Of a DNA stretch of 52,085 bases, positions 25,414-32,679 are shown one piece after another (the first letter of the stretch is position 1; each line of letters opens with the position of its first letter). Source of the DNA: Verrucomicrobiota bacterium. Its GTDB lineage: Bacteria; Verrucomicrobiota; Verrucomicrobiia; Limisphaerales; J093. A model generated the notes under the pieces. It searched no databases, had not been told where the DNA came from, and saw nothing but the letters and a program-made list of their open reading frames with translations. The DNA lies in assembly GCA_022710935.1 (NCBI GenBank), contig JAKLFY010000045.1, positions 1 to 52,085 on the forward strand, read 5' to 3'. Made by a program: the position numbers and the translations under genes.

Positions 25414-26718
25414 TCAGGGCGGCGCGCTCGGGAAGCCCGGGACCCATTCTCCGCCGATCATCACCGCGGCAACGGGCTGGCGGTTGTGCACCAGGGCGGC
25501 AGCGACCTCGCGCAGTCCGACACTCGACGGAATGGCGATGAGGTCAGCCCATGCGCCGGGAGTGATTTCCCCGGTGCGGCCTGCAAAGCCCAGGGCCTGC
25601 GCCCCGTTGAGCGTGGCCAGGCGCAGGACGGCGCCGGGCGGCCACCCGGGGTGCGCCCGTGCAAACACCCGCATCTCCTCGAACAGATCGAGCGCGACCG
25701 CTTGGCCCCGGGGCGTTGCGACCGTGGCCAGGCTGTCGGTGCCCAGGCACACGTTGACGCCGCGCCGCATCAGTGCCGTGACAGGAAAGGGACGGTGGCC
25801 GAAATAGGCGTGGCTGCGCGGACAGTGGATCACATGGACGCGGTATCTGGCCAGGAGTTCGGCGTCGCCGCGGTCGAGGTAATTGGCATGCACGGCCAGC
25901 AGATGGTTGCCGAGGAGATTTTGGCGCGCCAGGTGTTGAATCGGGGAGATCCCGCCGCAATCGGACATATCGCGCTGGTTGCGTTCGAGCCAATCGAACA
26001 TCGGTCCCGCCCCCCTTGTGAACATCGCGTGCTCTTCCTCGGATTCGGCGATGTGCGTGGTCATGCGCCACCGGCGCCGGCGCGCGATCGCTCCGCATCG
26101 CCTGAGGAGTTCGGGCGTTGTCGAATACGGGGCGTGCGGCGAGAGAAAGGCGCGGTGGCGTCCTCGAGGGAGGGCGGCGATTGCGGCGAGGGCTTCGTCG
26201 AGGATCGCCCCGGGGGCGCGGCGACTCCTGACTCCGGTCAGTTCAATGAACGAGGTGACGCGCAAGGGGGTCGCCTGCCACATCTCCGGGAGGAGGTCAG
26301 GCACGGACTCGACATCGCCAACGACGGTGGTGCCGGTTCGGATCAGCATTTGGGCGCCGTGACGCCAGGAACGCGCGAAGTCATCGCGGTTCCACGTGCC
26401 TTTGAGCTCCGTGATGCGTTTGATCCAGTCGGTGAACGACCGCGGAGGCGCCAATTGGCCCGCCATGTGGGTGTAGTCGAGATGGCAGTGCGCGTTCACC
26501 AGACCGGGCAGCAGGGCCACTTCGCCCAGATCCGTCGGCGATCCCGCGCAGTGGGGTCGGAGGTCCTTCCACCGGCCCACGGCTTGAATACGCCCCCCGG
26601 AGACGACCACCGCGCCATTCGAGAGGCGCGGTTGGCGGATCGGCAGGACGACGCGCGCCCGCACGATCTTCAAGGGCCCGACGGTCAAGGATTCTAGAAT
26701 CCTTGAACTCCAGATCAT
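25414..26718 (-). CDS. Metal-dependent amidohydrolase (deaminase-like)
   Basis: A 434-aa TIM-barrel amidohydrolase of the cytosine / SAH / aminodeoxyfutalosine deaminase group. Metal ligands are visible: His77 and His79 in LVNAHCHLDYT, His222 in THIAESEEEH, His277 in LAVHANYL and Asp328 in LGTDSLAT. The segment RSFTDWIKRITELK resembles deaminases proposed for the futalosine menaquinone route, but no other menaquinone gene is here, so the substrate stays open. ATG 26718 is the only ATG, but a 22-bp palindrome covers codons 5-12 and the family-like sequence starts near LKIVRARVVLP, so TTG 26688, TTG 26673 or GTG 26664 could be the true start. Confidence 0.8.
   Translation of the reverse strand: MIWSSRILESLTVGPLKIVRARVVLPIRQPRLSNGAVVVSGGRIQAVGRWKDLRPHCAGSPTDLGEVALLPGLVNAHCHLDYTHMAGQLAPPRSFTDWIKRITELKGTWNRDDFARSWRHGAQMLIRTGTTVVGDVESVPDLLPEMWQATPLRVTSFIELTGVRSRRAPGAILDEALAAIAALPRGRHRAFLSPHAPYSTTPELLRRCGAIARRRRWRMTTHIAESEEEHAMFTRGAGPMFDWLERNQRDMSDCGGISPIQHLARQNLLGNHLLAVHANYLDRGDAELLARYRVHVIHCPRSHAYFGHRPFPVTALMRRGVNVCLGTDSLATVATPRGQAVALDLFEEMRVFARAHPGWPPGAVLRLATLNGAQALGFAGRTGEITPGAWADLIAIPSSVGLREVAAALVHNRQPVAAVMIGGEWVPGFPSAPP
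26685..26706. promoter_or_regulatory. 22-bp perfect palindrome at the start of the amidohydrolase gene
   Basis: tcaaggattct is followed immediately by its reverse complement agaatccttga. The half-site aaggattcta recurs at 26768. Two-fold symmetric sites like this often bind dimeric regulators; a role as operator is inference. Confidence 0.4.
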
Positions 26719-26861
26719 GGTTCGATCAAGTCAAGTTTGGCCCTCACCCCCATCTCTTTCGTTTCGCAAGGATTCTAAGGAGCGAGGCGCTGGAGAGAGG
26801 GGCGGGGAAACACGGGCCTTTTCATTGAACTGAGGACTGCGTTTGTCAGAGGCGCGCCTCG

Positions 26862-27215
26862 CTAGAGTTCTGTGTCCTGGCGCTTGCGCTTCAGGCGTGC
26901 GGCATGGGTATGTTTGGCGGCCTCGCGTTTGCCGCGGCGTTTGCGAATCTGCTGTTCGATCTTCTTAAAGACCATGTCGATCGCGGTGTAGAGGTCGCTC
27001 TGGGAATCCTCGGCGAACAAATCGGGCCCACGGACACCCAGTCGGACGGAGCAGCCGAACTGTTTCTTGGGGGCTTGGGTATGGTCGTGTTCGAGGGTGA
27101 CGCGGGCGTCGATTGCCCATCGGTTGAAATGCTCGAGCTTGTCGAGCTTCTCGAGAATGTGTTCTTCGATGGCGCTGGTCAGCGTGACATTATGCGTCGT
27201 CAGGATGAACTTCAT
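26862..27215 (-). CDS. hpf: Ribosome hibernation promoting factor, short form
   Basis: A 117-aa protein from ATG 27215: MKFILTTHNVTLTSAIEEHI is the typical first strand and helix, and DLYTAIDMVFKKIEQQIRKR the second helix with basic end. It binds the 30S subunit and stabilises inactive ribosomes in slow growth. It has the short form's length, lacking the C-terminal dimerisation domain of long HPF, and has a Lys/Arg-rich tail. The upstream extension to 27341 runs through a hairpin repeat and is not family-like. It stands apart from rpoN, its common neighbour elsewhere. Confidence 0.88.
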   Translation of the reverse strand: MKFILTTHNVTLTSAIEEHILEKLDKLEHFNRWAIDARVTLEHDHTQAPKKQFGCSVRLGVRGPDLFAEDSQSDLYTAIDMVFKKIEQQIRKRRGKREAAKHTHAARLKRKRQDTEL

Positions 27216-27278
27216 GGGCCTAAGGTGGCGCGCAACGCCGGCAAAATCCAGTGAAAGTGAGAGGCTCGATGGGCGCTC

Positions 27279-27320
27279 GCCCGGATCGATCACAGGCTGC
27301 GCGCTGGACCTGATCCGGGC
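27279..27320. repeat. 42-bp hairpin repeat, copy 1
   Basis: gcccggatc at one end pairs with gatccgggc at the other. It matches the copy at 37025-37066 at 39 of 42 positions. It lies between the MFS gene's stop and the hpf start and may end transcription from the MFS side. Confidence 0.75.
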
Positions 27321-27495
27321 CAGCCCTGCATTTCTCACCACTTTTTGCCACCGCGAAGCCGGAGTTCACAAGAGAAGTCGGCATGCAGGCTAGGAAAAGC
27401 CCGGATCTCGTTGTCATCTTCCCGGTCGTGAGAAATCCGTCTTGGCGGGTGTTTCGCGCGGCGCGGCGCGGCGTGTCTGGCTGGGCTGTTGCCTG

Positions 27496-29076
27496 TCAGG
27501 ACTTGGGATCCTCCCGCTCGTCGTCGGGCAGGGGCCGCCCGAGTGTCTCTGGCGCCCAGATCAGCGCGACAATCCCCAAGAGGTAGGAACAGGCCAGCGT
27601 CATTGCTGCCAGGCGAAAACCGGGGATCGCCGTCAGGCCGTCCAGCGCCCTGGCGAGCGGTCCCAGGACGAATGGCCCGAGGGCGGCGATGTAGCGCCCC
27701 ACGTTGTAGCAAAAACTCATGCCTGTGGTTCGCAGCCGGGTCGGGAAAAGCTCCGGGAAATAGATGGCGTAGCCGCCAAAAGGGGCCAGGGTGCAAAAGC
27801 CGAGAATGGGCCACAGATAGTAAATCTGGTGGGCCTGGTGAAAGGTCCCGAACACGAGGATCAGGCTCGCCCACGCGATCGTCAACCCGATCAGAAACGA
27901 CAGCCGTCTCCCCAGGCGTGCGGCGATGACCGTGAAAAACGTGATGCCCAGGAACGAGCCGACCTGTTGCAGGATGCCCCCGACGGATTTGAGGTGTGTT
28001 TTGCGGTCCTCGGTGATCGCACCTGCCAGGAGTTGGCTAAGCCGCTCCTTCTGATCGCCTGCGAGCGGGCCCGCCGCTGGATCGGTCGGGGCCGCCCGGG
28101 TATCGGTGGCGCGGATGCGCGAAAGCAGTTCCAGGTACTTGCGCTTCTCCTGCGCACCAAGCCCTGCCACTGCGGCGGAATGGGCTGCCGGGGTGTCCGC
28201 CCGCAGAACAGCCTCGATCTTGGGCCGGGTCTCCGCTTCGACCGTCGTGATGGCCGAGTCGATCAGCTCGGGACTGTAGAACCCCACGCCCCAGAGCCCG
28301 AGGACACCCGCCACCGCCAGACTGACACCGACGAGCGTGTTGCGCCGCCAGACCGGGACGCGGAAGAGCTCCTTGATGCTGCCAAGCTGGCGGGTCGATC
28401 CGCTCCGGACCGCAGCCGCCCGTGCGGCCACCCACTTCTCGGGTTCCTTGAGCCGCAGGAAAACGACCACCGCCACCAGGCCCGGCAACGCCCCCAGGAA
28501 ATAGAGCCCACGCCAGCCCCAGCCCAGTCTTTCGTCCGGCACGACCACGCCCAGGCTGACGGCTGCCAGGACGTTGCCTATGGCCGAGAGAGCCTGGAGC
28601 GACCCCAACGCGTGCGGGCGCGCCCTGTCGGGCATCACTTCCGCGACCAGGGCTGCGCCGACGGCGAACTCGCCGCCGACTCCTGCCCCCGCCAGGAAGC
28701 GGAAGAGGGCGAAGTAGCCCCAGCTTTGGGACAGGCCACTGAGTCCAGTGCAGGCGGCGTAGACCAGGATTGTCGTGGCCATCGTCTTGGCCCGGCCCCA
28801 GCGGTCTCCGAGCATTCCGAAGAACAGCCCGCCGGTGGCCCAACCGAGGATGAAGATCGAGGTGGCGTAGCCGCCGTAGGTGGTTTGGGTCAGGGTGTCG
28901 GCGTGGGGCAACAGGTCGCGCATCGTGATCGAGCGCGAGAGTGTGAAGATCTGTTGATCAAAGCAGTCGAAGAGCCAGCCGAAGGCGGCCAGGGCGAAGA
29001 CATACCATTGATACCGGTTTGGGAGACGCCACCAAGGGGGACCGTCGTGGTTTGGGCGGTTCGCGGCGGCGTTCAT
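27496..29076 (-). CDS. MFS transporter (sugar/metabolite:H+ symporter type)
   Basis: From ATG 29076 (MNAAANRPNHDGPPWWRLPN) a 526-aa major facilitator. The first six helices include the signature GDRWGRAKTM between TM2 and TM3 and FRFLAGAGVGGEFAVG in TM4-5. The second half carries ARLGRRLSFLIGL and PELFPTRLRTTGM, matching the sugar-porter / metabolite symporter families. A cytoplasmic insertion of about 120 residues between TM6 and the second half (TRPKIEAVLRADTPAAHSAA...) is unusual in length. The substrate is not predictable. It follows the ndk gene on the same strand with a 91-bp gap. Confidence 0.85.
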   Translation of the reverse strand: MNAAANRPNHDGPPWWRLPNRYQWYVFALAAFGWLFDCFDQQIFTLSRSITMRDLLPHADTLTQTTYGGYATSIFILGWATGGLFFGMLGDRWGRAKTMATTILVYAACTGLSGLSQSWGYFALFRFLAGAGVGGEFAVGAALVAEVMPDRARPHALGSLQALSAIGNVLAAVSLGVVVPDERLGWGWRGLYFLGALPGLVAVVVFLRLKEPEKWVAARAAAVRSGSTRQLGSIKELFRVPVWRRNTLVGVSLAVAGVLGLWGVGFYSPELIDSAITTVEAETRPKIEAVLRADTPAAHSAAVAGLGAQEKRKYLELLSRIRATDTRAAPTDPAAGPLAGDQKERLSQLLAGAITEDRKTHLKSVGGILQQVGSFLGITFFTVIAARLGRRLSFLIGLTIAWASLILVFGTFHQAHQIYYLWPILGFCTLAPFGGYAIYFPELFPTRLRTTGMSFCYNVGRYIAALGPFVLGPLARALDGLTAIPGFRLAAMTLACSYLLGIVALIWAPETLGRPLPDDEREDPKS

Positions 29077-29167
29077 CGCGGCGTCGAAGGCCGGCGCGGA
29101 TCGACCGCTGTCGGGCTGACGCCGGCTTCTCGGGCCTGGCGCGCTCCCCGTGAGCCGTGACTCGTCG

Positions 29168-30343
29168 TCATGACACCCGCCCGTAAAACCCTTCAATAAT
29201 CTGTCGGAAGTTGTTTTCCGCCACATTCACGATTCGCATCTCGCGCTTGGCGTTCTCGGCGGAGTCGCTGGCGTGGGCGGCGTTGATCATGATGTTGGAT
29301 CCGAACTCGCGCCGGATGGAACCCGGCGGCGCCTTGGTGGGATCGGTTGGCCCGAGCACATCGCGGATCTTGGCGACGGCATTGACGCCCTCGTAGACGA
29401 GGGCGATGCACTTCTCGGTGCCTGGCTGGGTCATTTGGGCCGGTTCGCACTCGCTGGGGCTGCGTCCGGCCATGAAGCGGACGATGTTCTCGAATTGGTT
29501 CTCGCCCAGGAGCGGGCCGAGCAACTCCCCGAGCTGTTGCGATTCCGATCCGCCGATGGCGAATCCGAGTTCCTTCTCGAGCACTTCCTTCGCTCGCGTC
29601 GCCACAACACTCTTGAGCTTGGTCCGCAGAATCTCCCGGACCGGGCCGTAGAACTCCATCGCCTGGGCCGTGCTCATCCGGTGCACTTTGATCCCGACGA
29701 TGAACAACCCGGTGCGCGAGAAGAAGTCGATCATGTTCCCCGGACGCCCCGTGGCGAACTTGAAGTTGTCCGGTTTGAGCAGGACAAGCGTCCGTTCCGA
29801 CTGCTCGTCCGCCGCGTAGCTGATTACCTCATCGAGGACGCCCCCTTCGGTGTCCGAGTAGCGAGCCCAGAGCTTGAGCTTGGCAATCGCTTCGTCGAGC
29901 GACGGAGCCGCCAAAACGGCGGGTTCGAAATAACGCACCTCGTCGTTGGCGTCCAGGACCAGATCGCCGTAAGTGTCGCGGATCGTCTGCCCGCCGCGGC
30001 GGTGCGGGCTGAAGTTGCCGACAACGGTTCGGACCCTGCGGACGGCGTCTTCGCCCTGGAAGAGGAGCATCATGACGCGCCTGCGGCGGCCCGATTTGGG
30101 TTCCGGGGCGAAGTTTTCGATAACGTAGTCGCGAATCAACTCCTGCACCCGCCGATCCTGGCCATCCTGCGCCGAGACGATGGACTCGCTGTATTTCTGA
30201 ACCAATTCGGCGCTGGGAGCGAACATGCGCGCCCCGACCAGCTCGACACCGGAGCGGGTGATCAACCGGGCGATGATGCCGCCGGTCCGCGACTTGTGCA
30301 GGGAGTGAGGGGTAAGAATGGCGTAAGCCAGTTGCTGGGGCAT
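29168..30343 (-). CDS. ndk: Nucleoside diphosphate kinase with two tandem domains
   Basis: A 391-aa product, more than twice the usual 140-150 aa. Residues about 4-165 form a first NDK-like domain (LAYAILTPHSLHKSRTGGII, then GQTIRDTYGD) that lacks the active-site NxxHGSDS. Residues about 183-391 form a second domain starting RTLVLLKPDN with the catalytic His357 in INAAHASDSAENAKRE. The enzyme transfers gamma-phosphate among nucleoside triphosphates through phospho-His. The first domain is probably structural or regulatory. It is followed by the MFS gene and preceded by a DUF5679 gene 12 bp upstream. Confidence 0.85.
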   Translation of the reverse strand: MPQQLAYAILTPHSLHKSRTGGIIARLITRSGVELVGARMFAPSAELVQKYSESIVSAQDGQDRRVQELIRDYVIENFAPEPKSGRRRRVMMLLFQGEDAVRRVRTVVGNFSPHRRGGQTIRDTYGDLVLDANDEVRYFEPAVLAAPSLDEAIAKLKLWARYSDTEGGVLDEVISYAADEQSERTLVLLKPDNFKFATGRPGNMIDFFSRTGLFIVGIKVHRMSTAQAMEFYGPVREILRTKLKSVVATRAKEVLEKELGFAIGGSESQQLGELLGPLLGENQFENIVRFMAGRSPSECEPAQMTQPGTEKCIALVYEGVNAVAKIRDVLGPTDPTKAPPGSIRREFGSNIMINAAHASDSAENAKREMRIVNVAENNFRQIIEGFYGRVS

Positions 30344-30355
30344 AAAACAGTGAGT

Positions 30356-30589
30356 CTACAATGTCGGAGGCGCAACCTCGACCCCGCCGGTTCCACTCGC
30401 AGGGGTGTCGGGTGCTGGTTCGGCCGCGGCGGGCGGGGCGGCCACCTTGCCGCCCAGAATTTTGAACATAACCACCCCGCAGGTGGGACATTTGCCTTTG
30501 ATCGCCTTTCGCCCGTTCTTCATCACTTCCTCGACCCCGTCGGCGATCTCCTTCTTAGCTTTGCATTTTACGCAGTAACCTTCGGCCAT
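30356..30589 (-). CDS. DUF5679 zinc-ribbon protein
   Basis: From ATG 30589 a 77-aa protein: MAEGYCVKCKAKKEI provides CxxC and KGKCPTCGVVMFKI a second CxxC, giving a four-cysteine zinc ribbon. A 30-residue Ala/Pro-rich tail follows. The domain is often found attached to topoisomerase I or alone; its role is not established. It lies 12 bp upstream of ndk on the same strand and probably shares its transcript. An ATG ten codons upstream is less likely. Confidence 0.8.
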   Translation of the reverse strand: MAEGYCVKCKAKKEIADGVEEVMKNGRKAIKGKCPTCGVVMFKILGGKVAAPPAAAEPAPDTPASGTGGVEVAPPTL

Positions 30590-30779
30590 AGAAAGCTCCA
30601 GCAGCAATGCGTCACGCACTGCTGCTGTAACGGGATAGAGCTTAAGGGGCGGGAAACCAGAGCGTCAACTGCGAAAGCTCACCCGTGCAGACTCAGCGCG
30701 GGTGGAGATCAGGTGTATCTTGCTGTTAGGAAACGACTTAAGACTTGGACGGATCGTTTCCAGGGGAGGCTTGTCGCGA

Positions 30780-32252
30780 TCACATTTCGCGGAGGGCAGT
30801 CTTGAGGATCTTGCCTGTTGCATTTCTCGGAAGCATTTCCAACTGAACGACTTTCCGAGGTAGCTTGTAGTCTGCAAGCCGGTCCTTGAGAAAGTGGAAC
30901 AAGCCCAACTCGTCGATCACAGCCCCATCGTTCATCGACACAAACGCCACCGGGTGTTCGCCCTTGCGCGGATCGGGCTTCCCGATCACTGCGGCCTCCC
31001 TCACGCCGGGATACTGGTAAATCACTTCCTCGATCTCGCGCGGATAGACGTTGATCCCGTTCACCAGGAGCATGTCTTTCTTTCGGTCGGTGATGTACGT
31101 GTACCCATCCGAGTCCATGTAACCCACATCCCCCGTGTGCAACCAGCCCTCTCGGAGTGCGCTGTCCGTTTCCTCCGGTTTGCCCCAATACCCCAGCATG
31201 ACGTTCCCGCCGCGCACGCAAACCTCGCCGGTCTCCCCGCGCGGCAACTCCTTGTTTTCGCCGTTCCGGATGCTGATCTCGACACCGAGAATCGGGAGCC
31301 CGATCGATCCCGCCTTTTGGATACCTCGGATGGGGTTCACCGACACGACGGGGCTGGCTTCACTCAGGCCGTAGCCTTCGACGAGCGGGATGGGGTGTTG
31401 CCTGGAAAACTCGCGCAGGATCTCGAGAGGGAGCGGCGCCGCCCCGCTGACGCAGAGTCGCAGCGGGAAGTCAGGCGGCAAGGGGACGTGTGCCAGTGCC
31501 CGGAAGAGCTGGGGGATGGCCGGAAGAACCGTGGCCCGATGATGCATGATCTCGCGCACAATGTTCTTGGGCGGGTTGAGCGATTTGACCAGCACGATGG
31601 TTCCGCCCACGATCAACGGCAGCAGGACGCACACCGTCAGCATGAAGCTGTGGAACATCGGCAGGACCAGCGCAAACCGATCCACCTCGACCGTCTCGAA
31701 GACGTGCCGGCAGCTCTCGACGTTGTGGAGCAGGTTCCCGTGCGAAAGCATCGCGCCCTTGGGATGCCCCGTCGTTCCCGACGTGTAAATGATCACCGCC
31801 AGGTCCTGTTCCTGCTGCCTCAGTCCGGGCCGTTCGACCGGATCCGCCGGTGCCGCGCCGAACATCTCTGTCCGCAAAAGCCCCAGGCCCGGACGGGCCG
31901 CCGTCAACCGATCGAGCGCTTCCTCCATCCCCCCTTCAGTCACCAGCACGTCAATGCCGCCATCTCCCAGGATGTAACCCACCTCGTCCGGCTTGAGAAA
32001 GTTGTTGATGGGGACGACAATGGCCCCGGCGCCGAGAATGCCGAAGAAGGCCGAGATAAACTCCGGGCAGTTCCTCAACCACAAGCCCACCCGGTCCCCA
32101 GGCTTCACACCCAACTGGGTCCGCAAATGGTGTGTGACCCAGGCGGATTGATCCGCAGAAGAGCGGTAGCTCCGCTCGGCATCGCCCCACAGAACCGCTG
32201 CTTTCGTCGCATTCCTCTCCGCCGACTGCAAAAAGGCCGTTGTCAGGTTCAT
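30780..32252 (-). CDS. AMP-forming long-chain acyl-CoA synthetase/ligase
   Basis: A 490-aa ANL-superfamily enzyme that activates a carboxylic acid to its acyl-AMP and then CoA thioester. Motifs: the P-loop IIYTSGTTGHPKGAML (about 154-169), YGLSEASPVVS, HTGDVGYMDSDGYTYITDRK, and the catalytic Lys near the C-terminus in RNATGKILKT. Length and motifs fit FadD-like fatty acyl-CoA ligases, but the chain-length specificity cannot be read. It stands alone; 160 bp separate it from the DUF5679 gene. Confidence 0.87.
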   Translation of the reverse strand: MNLTTAFLQSAERNATKAAVLWGDAERSYRSSADQSAWVTHHLRTQLGVKPGDRVGLWLRNCPEFISAFFGILGAGAIVVPINNFLKPDEVGYILGDGGIDVLVTEGGMEEALDRLTAARPGLGLLRTEMFGAAPADPVERPGLRQQEQDLAVIIYTSGTTGHPKGAMLSHGNLLHNVESCRHVFETVEVDRFALVLPMFHSFMLTVCVLLPLIVGGTIVLVKSLNPPKNIVREIMHHRATVLPAIPQLFRALAHVPLPPDFPLRLCVSGAAPLPLEILREFSRQHPIPLVEGYGLSEASPVVSVNPIRGIQKAGSIGLPILGVEISIRNGENKELPRGETGEVCVRGGNVMLGYWGKPEETDSALREGWLHTGDVGYMDSDGYTYITDRKKDMLLVNGINVYPREIEEVIYQYPGVREAAVIGKPDPRKGEHPVAFVSMNDGAVIDELGLFHFLKDRLADYKLPRKVVQLEMLPRNATGKILKTALREM

Positions 32253-32339
32253 TGGCTGGTGGTTCCGAGATGTTGGGCCGAGACTTAAAGTTCTGAGGCC
32301 CCATCAGTCAAGTGAATGCTACTCCCGCGCGCCCGGCCG

Positions 32340-32472
32340 GTGCGTCTGGTTGGTGTCGGTGTTCTGTCGCCCGGTGAGGGCACCGGGCCTACACCGGATG
32401 GAGACTCACGCTGTAGGCCGCGTGCCCCCACGCGGCGCAAACTCGATTCCCACCGACAACCTCCACATGCAC
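32340..32472 (-). repeat. TIR element, copy C (133 bp, inverted)
   Basis: In reverse complement it closely matches copy B over its whole length. Here both hairpins are perfect: gccgcgtg-gggg-cacgcggc and gcccggtg-aggg-caccgggc. It lies between divergent acyl-CoA synthetase and hrpA genes; the rest of that 427-bp gap shows no gene. Confidence 0.8.
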
Positions 32473-32679
32473 GGAATGCGTTAGAAGCCGCAAGTTTGCG
32501 CCTGACACCAATTCTTCCTGACGGTAGAGGTCTTGGCGCTTATGAGAGGCCATCTGTTCCTTTTTGAACTGCTCGGTGAGGGGTCTGGTTTATGCGAGGG
32601 CCTGCTCGGCAAGTGAGTTGGGGATCTTGAGCGGCATGTGTTCGCCCTGAGCGGTTCAACCTCAACTTGCAACCGAACG

